Shown one piece after another: positions 47,519 to 57,559 of a stretch of DNA of 64,000 nt. Made by a program: the position numbers and the translations under genes. Source of the DNA: Archangiaceae bacterium (GTDB taxonomy: Bacteria; Myxococcota; Myxococcia; Myxococcales; Myxococcaceae); the NCBI GenBank assembly GCA_016714225.1, contig JADJNS010000028.1:1-64000 (forward strand), read 5' to 3'. Under the pieces are notes generated by a model. That model was not told the origin of the DNA, searched no databases, and worked only from the letters and a program-made list of their open reading frames with translations. The number at the start of each line of letters is the position of its first letter. Position 1 is the stretch's first letter.

Positions 47519-50500
47519 TTGGTCGCCTGCCCCGGGCTGCGCGCGCCCTGCGGGCTGGGAGCCCCGCTGTCCAACGTGAACACCCGGCCCTCTCTGAGCG
47601 CCTGCACTGCTTCTTCGCAGAGGCGGGTGACCAGCCGGTACGAGTCGCTGCGCGCCATGCCCTTCACCTTGGGCTTCATCGCGTCGAGCGTCAGCGTAGG
47701 CCCGATGTGCACCTCGAGCTCGCGCTGCTTGGGCCACACCCCGCCCTTGGGCAGCGCCTCGTAGGTGCCCTTCAGGTACATCGGCAGAATGTCGACGCCG
47801 AAGGTCAGCGCCAGGTAGCCGAGCGTGGGCTTGAACTCGGCGATCTCGCCGGTCGTCGAGCGGGTGCCCTCGGGGTAGATGAGCAGGTTGTAGCCCTGGT
47901 TGAGCGCCTCGCCGGCCAGCCGCAGCGACTCGCGCAGCGAGCCCGAGCGCGACATCGGAATCACGTTGGTGAAGTTCTCGAAGTAGGTGCGCTTGATGGC
48001 GGTGTCGAAGAAGTAGTCGCGCGCGCCCAGGGTCACCATGCGGTTGCCCTGCTCGCCCAGCTCGACCTTGATGAGCCCGGTGTCGAGGTGCGAGGCGTGG
48101 TTGGCGGCGATGAGGAAGTTGCGGTTCTGGGGAATGAAGGCCTTGCCGGTGGTCTTCACCGAGAAGAAGCCGCGGTAGATGGCGCGCTGGCCGGCGCTGA
48201 GCAGCGCGCTGCCGGCGTTGGCGACCACGTCGGGCAGGTCGACCTCGAGCTTCGAGACGTCGATGCGCTTGTCGTCGTCTTTGGGCGAAGGCTCGCGCTT
48301 CTCGACCGCGGTGCCGGGCTGCCGGCGGCCGGTCTGGGCCACCACCTTGCGCAGGTCATCGACGGTCTGAATCTTGGTGAGGTCCGAGATGGCGCCCACC
48401 GGCACCCCGGCCTGCTCGAGCGCGACCGAGAGCTCGTTGAGCATCAGCGAGTCGAAGCCCAGGTCACCGGTCAGCCGCGAGGCGCCGGTGATGTCGGCCG
48501 GCGACTTCTGCAGCACCTCGGCGATGAGGGGAATCAGCCAGTCGGCGTTGCCGCTCGGGTCTTTCGCGGCAGCCTTGGCCTTCTCGCCGCTCGCCGCCAC
48601 GCGCTCGAGCCGCTTGAGCTCTTCGACCACCAGCTTGCGCTTCACCTTGCGGGTCGAGGTGCGCGGCAGCTCGGCCTCCCAGAAGCGAAGCACCTTCACC
48701 CGGCGGTAGAACGGCATGTCGGCCGAGACGTCGCGGAAGTGCTTCTCGAGCTCTTTGCGCACCTCGTCGCGCGGCCGATCTTTGTACGCCGGCACGCAGA
48801 GGCAGGCGACCTTCTCACCGCCCGCGTCGTCGGGCAGCCCGACGATCGACAGCTCTTCGATGTGGGCGTGCTTGCCGTAGACGTCTTCGAGCTCGTCGGG
48901 GAAGACGTTCTTCCCGTTGGCGTCGATGATGACGTCTTTCTTGCGCCCCACCAGGTAGAGCCGGCCGTCGGCGTCGAGGCGCCCCAGGTCGCCGGTGTGC
49001 AGCCAGCCGCCCTTGAGCACCGCGTCGGTCGACTCCCGGTCTTCGAAGTACCCGGCCATCACGTTCGGGCCCTTGGCGACCACCTCGCCGATGCCCTCGC
49101 CGTCGGGCGAGTCGATCTTCAGCTCGATGCCGGGCAGCGCGCGGCCCACCGAGCCCGCCACCAGGCGGTTGCCAGGGTCGGTGACGGTGAGCACCGGGGC
49201 CGACTCGGTCAGGCCGTAGCCCTCGGAGATGTTGAAGCCCAGCTGGTGAAAGGCCTCGTGCACGTCGGCCGGCAGCGCCGAGCCGCCCGAGACCAGGTAC
49301 TTGATGCGGCCGCCGAACTTGCGGTGCACCGGCCAGAACAGCAGCTTGCCGAAGTTGAGGTCGACCTTGTTGCGCAGCCGGCCGTTGAGGTCCATCAGCG
49401 CGTTCGACGCCTCTTCGATGAAGCGCGGGCGCGCCGCCATCTCTTGGGTCAGCTTGCGGTGAAACAGCTGCCACAGCGCGGGCACGCCGATCATGCCGGT
49501 GATGCGCCCGGTCTCGAGCACCTCTCCGATGCGGTCGGCGGTGAGCTCGTCGATGTACGTGATGTCGGCGCCGCGCATGAACGGCAGCAGGAAGCCGGCC
49601 GAGAACTCGAAGGTGTGGTGCAGCGGCAGCACCGAGAGCACCCCGTCGCCCATCGAGAGCTCGAACACCCCGGCCAGCTTCGCCACCAGCGCGGCGAAGT
49701 TGCGGTGGGTGAGCATCACGCCCTTGGGGTTGCCGGTGGTGCCCGAGGTGAAGATGAGCGAGGCGACGTCATCGGGTGAGGCCGACCGGTGCAGCGGGCC
49801 GATGCCGGTCTCGTACTGATCGTCACCGCTCATCGCCTGCGCCAGGGTGTGCACCTGGGTGGCGACGCCTGCTTCAGCGAGGGCGCGGTGCAGGCCGGGC
49901 AGCTGGGCGGCGGCCTCTTCGCTGACCAGGCAGACCGCGGCGCGCGAGCGGCGCGCCACGTTGACCACCTCGGCCTCTTTGAGCTCGGGGTCGACCGGCA
50001 CCGCGGTGGCGCCGGCGCGCAGCACGCCGAACCAGGCCATGCCCCACTCGGGGCGGTTCTCGGAGACCAGCATCACGCGGTCGGCGGTCTTCACGCCCGA
50101 GCGCACCAGGAAGCTGCCGATGCGGCCGGCGTAGCGGTGCACCTCGCCGTAGGTGAAGCGGGTCTCTTTCTCGTTCTCCACCATGCGAAACGCGACGCGG
50201 TGGCGGAAGCCGTGGCAGGCGGCCTCGAACAGCTCGATGAGATCTTTGTGCGCGGCGAGCACCTTGCGCTTCTCGGTCTCTTCTTCGAGGCCGGGGAACA
50301 CGTACTTCTCGAGGCCGGGCAGGTGCACCTCGAGAAAGTAGTGACGCCAGTCGATGTCTTCGGGGTCCCAGGGGATCTTCGCCTTGTCGCGCGGCGACAT
50401 GTTCGCGTACAGGCTGCGGGTGTTGTCGCAGCGGTACACGAAGCGGTTGTCGTGCAGAAACGGCATGAAGATCGAGCTGATCATGTTGACCGCGTCGGCC

Positions 50501-50802
50501 TGCTCGATGACGCCGTCGAGCGCCTCGCTGGCCTTGGTCATCGCCGCGCTCACCCGCGGCGCGCCCCACTCGGGCTTGAATGCCTCGAGCTGATCTTTGA
50601 GCCACTTGCCGCCCTTGCTGAACAGCGGCGCAGAGATGGCGTTGAACTCGCTCTTGCCCACCGCGCGGCCTTCGATGCGGCTGAGCAGATCGTTCCAGAA
50701 GCGGTTGCCCTTCTTGTTGCGGTAGTGGCGCCGCCGGTAGAGCGACACCAGCTCGACCGAGCGCTGGGCGTTGAACGGGCTCGAGTCGCCCGAGGCCTGC
50801 TG
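47515..50802 (-). CDS. Multidomain AMP-ligase / ACP / acyltransferase, C-terminal part of a reductase fusion
   Basis: Read from the frameshift near 50802, this part has a helical linker (RYRNKKGN-type basic region), a long AMP-binding ligase (LIFTSGTTGNPKGVMLTHRN, GYGLTESAPV, GWLHTGDLGRLDADGRLYLV), an acyl-carrier domain (TGDLGFDSLMLNELSVALEQ, phosphopantetheine Ser in GFDSL), and a PlsC-type acyltransferase (NHASHLD with H-x4-D, LLIYPEGTRSTTGEIAEFKP). It joins the SDR part upstream at one missing base. The order reductase-ligase-ACP-acyltransferase is the one I recall for ElbD of M. xanthus, involved in ether lipids. Confidence 0.87.
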   Translation of the reverse strand, partial: QQASGDSSPFNAQRSVELVSLYRRRHYRNKKGNRFWNDLLSRIEGRAVGKSEFNAISAPLFSKGGKWLKDQLEAFKPEWGAPRVSAAMTKASEALDGVIEQADAVNMISSIFMPFLHDNRFVYRCDNTRSLYANMSPRDKAKIPWDPEDIDWRHYFLEVHLPGLEKYVFPGLEEETEKRKVLAAHKDLIELFEAACHGFRHRVAFRMVENEKETRFTYGEVHRYAGRIGSFLVRSGVKTADRVMLVSENRPEWGMAWFGVLRAGATAVPVDPELKEAEVVNVARRSRAAVCLVSEEAAAQLPGLHRALAEAGVATQVHTLAQAMSGDDQYETGIGPLHRSASPDDVASLIFTSGTTGNPKGVMLTHRNFAALVAKLAGVFELSMGDGVLSVLPLHHTFEFSAGFLLPFMRGADITYIDELTADRIGEVLETGRITGMIGVPALWQLFHRKLTQEMAARPRFIEEASNALMDLNGRLRNKVDLNFGKLLFWPVHRKFGGRIKYLVSGGSALPADVHEAFHQLGFNISEGYGLTESAPVLTVTDPGNRLVAGSVGRALPGIELKIDSPDGEGIGEVVAKGPNVMAGYFEDRESTDAVLKGGWLHTGDLGRLDADGRLYLVGRKKDVIIDANGKNVFPDELEDVYGKHAHIEELSIVGLPDDAGGEKVACLCVPAYKDRPRDEVRKELEKHFRDVSADMPFYRRVKVLRFWEAELPRTSTRKVKRKLVVEELKRLERVAASGEKAKAAAKDPSGNADWLIPLIAEVLQKSPADITGASRLTGDLGFDSLMLNELSVALEQAGVPVGAISDLTKIQTVDDLRKVVAQTGRRQPGTAVEKREPSPKDDDKRIDVSKLEVDLPDVVANAGSALLSAGQRAIYRGFFSVKTTGKAFIPQNRNFLIAANHASHLDTGLIKVELGEQGNRMVTLGARDYFFDTAIKRTYFENFTNVIPMSRSGSLRESLRLAGEALNQGYNLLIYPEGTRSTTGEIAEFKPTLGYLALTFGVDILPMYLKGTYEALPKGGVWPKQRELEVHIGPTLTLDAMKPKVKGMARSDSYRLVTRLCEEAVQALREGRVFTLDSGAPSPQGARSPGQATK

Positions 50803-51923
50803 TACACGCGCCGCCGCGGCGTCTTGATGATGTCGGCGGTGATGGCGATGAGCGAGCCCGCCACCAGGTCGACGGGAATCATGTCGAGAATGGTCTTCTC
50901 GCCCGCCGGCACGCGGCGCTGGCCCTTCATCACCGCGTACGAGAGCGGCGCCGAGGTGGTGAAGCCCTCGTTCCACCCCGGGAAGGGGTAGCGCATCGCG
51001 CTCTCGACGATCGACGGGCGCACCAGCGCGTAGCGAAGGTTCGGGGTCGAGGCGATCACCTGCTCGCCCAGCGACTTGGTGTACGTGTACGTGTTGGGCC
51101 AGCCCCAGTGCGCGGCGCGCTCCATGCCGGCTTCGATGAGGCGGGTCGAGAGCCACAGCTTGCGCTCGCGGCCGATGGCCAGGCGCATCGCCTTCTCGTC
51201 GGCGGAATCGCGGCCCTCGTGGGTGAGGCGCTCTTTGGCCTTCTCGCGGAAGGTCGAGGCCAGCGCCTTGTCGTCGGCGGTCTCGCGCCAGCGGGCGACG
51301 ACCTTCTCGCAGTCTTTGAGCTCTTGCTCGAGGCTGAAGTCGCGGCCGTCGATCTCACCGCGCTTGGGGAAGTAGCCGACGATCTCTTCGTCTTCCCACA
51401 CCACCCCGTTCTTGTTGCCCGCCACGAACGCGGTGCTCATGTGCACCAGCGGCATGTCGAGCTCGAGGCAGAGGTTCACCGCGTGCCGGGTGCCGTAGGT
51501 GTTGACGTTCAGGCCGACCTCGAGCGACGGGTTGAAGCTCACCAGGCCGGCGCAGTTCACCAGCACGTCGCACTGCCCCTTGAGCGAGCGGGCGAGCGCT
51601 TCGTCCATACCCAGCCAGGGGTCGGTGACGTCGCCGTCGATGACGGTGCACTTCTTCTCGAAGAAGGCCCGCGCGCCCGCCTCGCCGCCATACTTCTCGC
51701 GCAGCGGCTCGAACGGCTCGGAGAGGATGATCTTGTCGAAGAAGCGCGCCTGGGCGCTGGGCGCGCTGCCCTTGCGCACCAGCACCCAGATCTTGTCGAG
51801 CTCTTCTCCGTAGCGGTGGAGGAGCATCGAGAGCGAGACCTTGCCGACGAAGCCGGTGGCGCCAGCGAAGAGCAGGCGGCGGCCGGTCAGCGCGGCGGTG
51901 ACGTCGAATTCTGTTCCGGCCAT
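50803..51923 (-). CDS. Fatty acyl reductase (SDR) domain, N-terminal part of the same fusion
   Basis: The first 374 residues (from 51923) form an extended SDR of the fatty-acyl-CoA/thioester reductase type: LLFAGATGFVGKVSLSMLLH, NCAGLVSFNPSLEVGLNVNT, the catalytic NTYTYTKSLGEQVI (YxxxK), ALVRPSIVESAMRYPFPGWN and MIPVDLVAGSLIAITADIIK. The frame is lost near 50802, where one missing base separates it from the ligase part; with that base restored the join reads RRRVYQQASGDSSPFN. The whole protein would be about 1469 residues. Confidence 0.85.
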
Positions 51924-52209
51924 GAGCGTGGCCCTTCTACCGGGGTGCAGCGTGCCCGTCTACGCGCGCAACACTTCGCCATGATTCAGCAAGTGGCCGC
52001 GAACACCACGCATTCTGAGGCAGGAGACGGGCCAGGCGAGCTGCCCGACCCACCGTCACGTGAACGCGACGACGCGCGCACAGCCCGCGGCCGGCCGCTT
52101 TCGTCCGGCGCTTCGTCGCAGTGCACACCGTGGCCTCGGGTTGACAGGTGCACCACCGGACATTCCACGCCTTTCAGGTTGGACTCTCGCTTGCTGAGAG
52201 CGGTGGACC

Positions 52210-53289
52210 ATGCACGTCACCTCGAGCCCGAAGGCCCACGCCTCGCACCCTGCCGGTCGCGCGCCCCCCCCGGTGGTGATCAACTTCATCGACCCCGACC
52301 GCCTCGACGCGCTGATCGACGACCTCAACCGGTCGCACTTTCCGCCCGGCACGCCGCTGTACATCGGCAGCTACTCATTCAACTCCGAGTTTCGCGACAA
52401 GCTGAAGCGGCTGAAGGGCTTCGACGTGCACTACACGCCGGGAATGATCTTCAAGCGCACCGTCAACGCCGCGCTCTGGGACCAGCGACCCGCGCACGTG
52501 AAGACCACGCCGCAGTTCGCGAAGTACGCGGGCGCGATACCGAAGATGAGAGACCTGCCGCTTCGCGACGCCAGAGACCGCGCCGAGATAGAGCACTGGG
52601 GCATGGAGATGGGCATGCGCCTGCGCGACAAGATGCGCGCCAACCACCCCAGCTCGTGGTCGTTCGACGAGATCGCCAGCGCCGCCTCGCAGAGCACCCA
52701 CGACGGCCGCAAGCTGCGCGCGTTTCTGGGCGGCATCTTGAAAGGGCTGCACCGCGGCCGCCTGGTGCCGCAAGAGAACGGCAGGGTCGACCCGCCGCTG
52801 AAGGGCGTGGTGCACACCGCCACCCTGCGCACGCTGCTGGCCGCCGAGCCGCGCTCCGACGTCGATGCGTTCTTGAAGACCCTCGACCAGACCACCGCGG
52901 TCGTCACCGAAGAGGTCTACCCGACCTTCAACCAGGGCAGCGTCGCCGACGCGGTGAAGCGCTACGACCTTCGCGACGAGCTGCTGCAGCACGGGCAGGT
53001 GGGCCGCAACCTCGCCGCCAAGCTGGTGGTGATGATGACGCCGGGTCACCGCAAGGCGTACCACGGCGCCTACGACGACCACCTGAGCGATGCCCAGGTC
53101 GACGAGTGGCGCCGAAAGTTCATGATGGCCGAGGCGAACAGCGGCGCCGCCGGGCTCGGAGAGTTCGCGTTCACCGACGAGAACATCGACGACCCGAGCA
53201 ACCCCCGGGCGCACAACGGCGACGTGATGCGGCGGGTCATCGCCGAGCTGGCGGCCGCGGCGCGACGCAAGGCGCAGCTTCGCGGCTAG
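52210..53289 (+). CDS. Hypothetical protein, 359 aa
   Basis: I do not recognise this protein. It has no signal peptide. Visible are a conserved-looking start (VVINFIDPDRLDALIDDLNR), PLYIGSYSFNSEFRDKLKRL and a basic, helical middle, then many charged residues and ENIDDPSNPRAHNGDVMRRV near the end. TTGACA occurs at 52141, 69 bases upstream of the ATG, as a possible -35, but no convincing -10 follows. It lies between the divergent lipid enzyme and the signalling cluster. Confidence 0.6.
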   Translation: MHVTSSPKAHASHPAGRAPPPVVINFIDPDRLDALIDDLNRSHFPPGTPLYIGSYSFNSEFRDKLKRLKGFDVHYTPGMIFKRTVNAALWDQRPAHVKTTPQFAKYAGAIPKMRDLPLRDARDRAEIEHWGMEMGMRLRDKMRANHPSSWSFDEIASAASQSTHDGRKLRAFLGGILKGLHRGRLVPQENGRVDPPLKGVVHTATLRTLLAAEPRSDVDAFLKTLDQTTAVVTEEVYPTFNQGSVADAVKRYDLRDELLQHGQVGRNLAAKLVVMMTPGHRKAYHGAYDDHLSDAQVDEWRRKFMMAEANSGAAGLGEFAFTDENIDDPSNPRAHNGDVMRRVIAELAAAARRKAQLRG

Positions 53290-53314
53290 CCTGCCCCCGG
53301 CCTAACAGGGCGCC

Positions 53315-54487
53315 TCAGGCGTGCGCTTTGGGCCCGCCGACGATCGGCAGCCACACCCGCGCGGTGGTGCCCTGACCGACGGTGCTCGAGAGCACGAAGC
53401 GGCCGCCCGCCTTTTCTACCAGCGTGCGGGTGATCATCACGCCCAGGCCGGTGCCCTGCCCCGCCACCTTGGTGGTGAGCTGCTCGCGGCCCAGCCGCGC
53501 CAGCACCTCGGGCGCGATGCCCTTGCCGGAGTCGGCGATCACGATCGCCACGCCGTCGTTCTCGTAGGCGCACGACACCGAGACGTCGCGCTTCACCGAC
53601 TCGGCGTTGAACGCCTGAATCGAGTTCACGATCAGGTTGGTGACCACCTGGCAGAGCATGCTGGGCGCCACCTTCACCTTGGGCACGTCGGGGGCGTCGA
53701 ACTTGAGGGTGACCTTCTCTTGTCGCGCGCGGCCCTGCACCAGCCGCTTGGCGAACTCGATGACCGCCTTCACGTCGGCCTCGCCGTCGGCCTGCGTCGG
53801 CCGCCAGTGCTCGCGAATGCCGTTCACCAGCTGGGTGAGGTACTGCGTCGACATCTCGAGATCGCGGGCCAGGTCGGGCAGCTCGGCGAGAATCTCGTTC
53901 TGCTCTTCGTCGCCGTTGTGCTTCTCTTCGGCCAGCTGCTTGAAGAACCGCTCGCCGTAGCGCAGGCGCTCGACGTTGGCGGTGATCGCGGCGAGCGGGC
54001 TGGCCATGTCGTGCACCAGCTCGGCGGCGACCCGGCCCAGCACCTCGGCGCGCTGCGCCGAGATGAGCGAGAACTCGAGGTCCTTCACCTTGAGACGCAT
54101 GTGGTACGTGTCGATGGCGCCGTAGAGCAGGGCCTCCATCTCGCGGTTGTCCCACGGCTTGGGAATGAAGCGATCGATCTGCACCCGGTTCACCGCCTGC
54201 ACGATCGGCTCTTGATCGGTGTACGCGGTGACCAGAATGCGAATCGCGTCGGGGTAGAGCTCTTTGACCTTGGTGAGCAGGTCGACGCCGGTGGCGTTGG
54301 GCATGCGCTGGTCGGCCAGCACCACCGCCACGGTCTGACCCTGCATCACCTTGAGGCCCGCCTCGACGCTCTCGCAGACCTTGACGTTGAAGCTCTGACC
54401 GAACGTGGCCTGGAAGACGAGCCGGTTGGGGATCTCGTCGTCGACGTAGACCACCAGGGGGCGGGGGTCTTTCAGCGGGGCGGTCAC
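53315..54487 (-). CDS. Receiver-histidine kinase (REC-HisKA-HATPase)
   Basis: The product has 390 residues from GTG 54487. The N-terminal receiver has VVYVDDEIPNRL with phosphoacceptor Asp59 in VLADQRMPNATG and the PKPW Lys. A transmitter follows: H-box VAAELVHDMASPLAAITANV, N-box VTNLIVNSIQAFNAE, G1 DSGKGIAPEVL, G2 GQGTGLGVMITRTLVEKAGG. Receiver before kinase means phosphate probably arrives from another kinase. The start overlaps the stop of the large hybrid kinase upstream. Confidence 0.9.
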   Translation of the reverse strand: MTAPLKDPRPLVVYVDDEIPNRLVFQATFGQSFNVKVCESVEAGLKVMQGQTVAVVLADQRMPNATGVDLLTKVKELYPDAIRILVTAYTDQEPIVQAVNRVQIDRFIPKPWDNREMEALLYGAIDTYHMRLKVKDLEFSLISAQRAEVLGRVAAELVHDMASPLAAITANVERLRYGERFFKQLAEEKHNGDEEQNEILAELPDLARDLEMSTQYLTQLVNGIREHWRPTQADGEADVKAVIEFAKRLVQGRARQEKVTLKFDAPDVPKVKVAPSMLCQVVTNLIVNSIQAFNAESVKRDVSVSCAYENDGVAIVIADSGKGIAPEVLARLGREQLTTKVAGQGTGLGVMITRTLVEKAGGRFVLSSTVGQGTTARVWLPIVGGPKAHA

Positions 54488-57400
54488 GAGCGGCCTCCCA
54501 GGGTGGGCTGCTGCAGCAGCGCGCTGGTGGTGGGCAGCGCGATGCGCGCGGCGGGCAGCTCGAGCCGAAACGCACCGCCGGTCTCACCCTCGAGCAGCCG
54601 CAGGTTTCCACCGTGTCGCTCGGCGATCATCTTCGAGATGGTGAGCCCCAGTCCGGTGCCCTTGCCCGGGTCTTTGGTGGTGAAGAACGGGTCGAAGATG
54701 CGCTCGCGCATGTCTTTCGGCACGCCCGGCCCGGCGTCGCGAACGTCGAACATGATGAACCCGTTCTCGAGGTGGGTCGACAAGACAATCTCGCTCCCGG
54801 GTGGAGAAGCGTGCGCTGCGTTTTCGAGCAAGTTGACGAGGACCTGGACGACGAGACCGCGCGCGCAGCGTACCTTGTCTGTGTACTGAAGATCACGCCG
54901 GATGCGGCGACCCTGCATGGTGGGCTCGACCAGCGCCTCGGCCGAGTCGAGCACCCGGGTGAGCGCCTCTTCTCGCACGTCGAGCTCGCCCTGCCGCGAG
55001 AACCCCAAGAGCTGCCGGGTGAGCACCGCGATCTGGTCGGCGCCGTGGGTCATCGCGTCGAGCAGCAGCGCGGTGGGCGTGCCCGGCTCGAGCACCTCTT
55101 TGGGCAACATCTTCTTCAGCGGCCCGATGGCGTTGACCACCCCGTTGGCAGGGTTGCGCAGCTCGTGTGCGAGACCCGCCGACAGAATGCCCAGCCCGGC
55201 GAGCTTCTGCGACTCGTGCAGCCGCATCGCCATGTCGCGCAGCGTCAGCTGGCCTTTGATGCGTGAGAGCAGCTCTTCGGGGTGAAAGGGCTTGGTGACG
55301 TAGTCGATGGCGCCGGCCTCGAGCCCCTGCAGGCGCGTCTCGACCATGGCGTACGCGGTGAGCAGAATCACCGGGGCGAGCTTGTCGCCGCTCTCGGCCC
55401 TGAAGCGGCGGGTGAGCTCGATGCCGTCGATGCCCGGCATGCCGATGTCGCTCACCAGCAGCGCGGGGTGGTGCTCTTTCGCGAGGCGCAGCGCACCCAG
55501 GCCGTCGGCGGCGGCGACCACCCGGTACTCGCGCGAGAGCAGCTCGACCAGGAACTGCCGCAGGCTGGGGTCGTCTTCGGCCACCAGCACGGTATGGGTC
55601 GCGGCCTTGCCTTCGGGCTTCGCTTCGACGGTGGTCTTGCCCACCTCGCGCTCGCGAACGCCTGGGGGCTGGCCGATGCCGGGAATGAAAGAGCCGTCGC
55701 CCAGCGCGGCGAGGCGGGCCATGTCCTGCTCTTTGGGCAGCGCGATGACAAAGGTGCTGCCACGGCCGCGCTCGCTCTCGACCGTCGCGGTGCCGCCGTG
55801 GGCCTCGGCGATCTCCTTGACGATCGCCAGACCGATGCCGCTGCCGCGCTCGCCGACGCGCACCGGCGCGGGGCCCTGCTCGAACCGGCCGAACACGCGA
55901 CCCAGAAATTCTTGATCCATGCCGACGCCCGAGTCCTGCACCGCGATGCGGAAGCGGTCGCCCTGCTCTTCGAGGCGCACCTCGATCGACCCGCCCTGCG
56001 GCGTGAACTTGATGGCGTTGCTGAGCAGGTTCGAGACCATGCGCTCGACGCCCTGCTGATCGACCCGCACCGAGAGCCGCTCGGGCCCGCGGTAGTGCAG
56101 GTGAATCGAGTGCTTCTCGGCGGCGACCTGCCAGGCCGCGGCCAGCTGCGCCAGCATCGACGCCGCGTCGACCTGCTTGGGGCGAATGCGCAGCTTGCCC
56201 TCTTGCCCGGCGGCGAGCAGCAGCATGCCGTCGAACAGGTGCAACAGCCGCTGAATGCTGTCGTCGATGTGGTCGAGCCGCTCGCGCGACTTCTCGCTCA
56301 GCGCCTCGCCCTCGCGATACAGCACGTCGCTGGCCGAGAGCGCGATCAGCGAGAGCGGAGTGCGCAGCTCGTGGCTGATGTTCTGGAAGATGCGCTGCCG
56401 CGCGGCCTGCTGGTGCTTGAGCTCGTCGAGCGCGCTGCCCAGCTGCGCGGTGCGCTCGACCACGCGATCTTCCAGCTCGTGGCGGTACGACTTGATCACC
56501 GTGTAGGCGATGGCGTTGTCGACGGCGTTGCCGACCACCTCGACCATGCGCTCGACCAGCCGCAGCTCGTCGGGCTTGATGGCGCGGCCCGAGATGCCCA
56601 CCCGAACCCGCCCCAGGGTGCGGTCGCCGTGGCGAATGGGCAGCTCGGTCATCTCGAGCGCGTCGCTGGCCTGCCCCTTCGACGCCTCGGCGCGCACCGT
56701 CACGCCGTCTTGCTCGGTGTCGACCACGGTGTCGACCCGGGCGAAGGCCAGGCGCTCTGACAGCTCACTGGTGATCGACTTCACCACCTCGTCGACGGTG
56801 CGCACCTCGGTGGCGGCCTGCGAGAGCTCGAGCAGCAGCTGAATGGTGTTGCGCTCTTTTTCGAGCGCCAGGTTGGCGTCGTTGAGCTGAAAGTACTTCT
56901 GCTTGATCTCTTCCTGCTGCGAGCCGAGCTCCTGAAAGGCCGCGCCGGCACCGAGAAAGATGGTGAACGCGCGCTTGATGCGGGCGTACAGGGTCATCGA
57001 GAGCGGCAGGCGAATGCGGTAGGTGCCCAGCCGCTCGTCGCCGTTGAACTCGACGTTGGCGTCGGGCAGGTCGAGCGCGCGCGGGTTGGCGCGAAAGACG
57101 CCCGCGTTCATGCGCAAGAAGGCCCCGCTGGGGCGAAACCCGGGCGGGATCTTGAGCTGCATCTCGATCTCGTTGGGCCCCACGTCGTGGAACGTCGACT
57201 CGACGATGGTGAACAGCGCGTGGCCGAACCAGCGGTGCACCGCCCAGTACATCGCGCGGGGGCTGGTGACGATGCTGAGCGCCGAGCGCACACCCTTCAC
57301 GCTCGGCGCCTGGGCGAAGACCTGGCTGACCGTCTCGAGCTCTTTGGGCCCACCGACCAGCGCCTCGAGCCGGTCGATGAGCGAGACGAACACGTCCCAG

Positions 57401-57534
57401 TCGACCCGGTTGCCCGAGTTCGAGATGTGCTGCAGAGAGACCGGGAGCCCTTCGACGTACCGCGCCGGATCGATGCCGCGTTGCTTGGCTACTTCGAACC
57501 ACAACCAGAATGCCTTGCACGAGACTTCGTTCAC
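54484..57534 (-). CDS. Hybrid histidine kinase with two transmitter domains around one receiver
   Basis: The product has 1016 residues. GTG 57534 is preferred to GTG 57540 because the AAGGGGAG site sits 5 bases before it. Order: unrecognised N-terminal domain (1-190), coiled coil (about 200-235), GAF (about 240-350), first HisKA with His388 in IFQNISHELRTPLS and its HATPase (LVSNLLSNAIKF-like N box, GSGIGLAIVKEIAEAHGG), receiver with Asp696 in LLVSDIGMPGIDG and TKPF Lys, second HisKA with His790 in SAGLAHELRNPANG, and second HATPase (LVNLLENAAHAS, GKGTGLGLTISKMIAERHGG). All motifs look intact. The architecture suggests an internal relay. No transmembrane segment, so it is a cytoplasmic sensor. 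Confidence 0.93.
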   Translation of the reverse strand: MNEVSCKAFWLWFEVAKQRGIDPARYVEGLPVSLQHISNSGNRVDWDVFVSLIDRLEALVGGPKELETVSQVFAQAPSVKGVRSALSIVTSPRAMYWAVHRWFGHALFTIVESTFHDVGPNEIEMQLKIPPGFRPSGAFLRMNAGVFRANPRALDLPDANVEFNGDERLGTYRIRLPLSMTLYARIKRAFTIFLGAGAAFQELGSQQEEIKQKYFQLNDANLALEKERNTIQLLLELSQAATEVRTVDEVVKSITSELSERLAFARVDTVVDTEQDGVTVRAEASKGQASDALEMTELPIRHGDRTLGRVRVGISGRAIKPDELRLVERMVEVVGNAVDNAIAYTVIKSYRHELEDRVVERTAQLGSALDELKHQQAARQRIFQNISHELRTPLSLIALSASDVLYREGEALSEKSRERLDHIDDSIQRLLHLFDGMLLLAAGQEGKLRIRPKQVDAASMLAQLAAAWQVAAEKHSIHLHYRGPERLSVRVDQQGVERMVSNLLSNAIKFTPQGGSIEVRLEEQGDRFRIAVQDSGVGMDQEFLGRVFGRFEQGPAPVRVGERGSGIGLAIVKEIAEAHGGTATVESERGRGSTFVIALPKEQDMARLAALGDGSFIPGIGQPPGVREREVGKTTVEAKPEGKAATHTVLVAEDDPSLRQFLVELLSREYRVVAAADGLGALRLAKEHHPALLVSDIGMPGIDGIELTRRFRAESGDKLAPVILLTAYAMVETRLQGLEAGAIDYVTKPFHPEELLSRIKGQLTLRDMAMRLHESQKLAGLGILSAGLAHELRNPANGVVNAIGPLKKMLPKEVLEPGTPTALLLDAMTHGADQIAVLTRQLLGFSRQGELDVREEALTRVLDSAEALVEPTMQGRRIRRDLQYTDKVRCARGLVVQVLVNLLENAAHASPPGSEIVLSTHLENGFIMFDVRDAGPGVPKDMRERIFDPFFTTKDPGKGTGLGLTISKMIAERHGGNLRLLEGETGGAFRLELPAARIALPTTSALLQQPTLGGRS

Positions 57535-57559
57535 GACCACTCCCCTTCTTCACTGAAGT

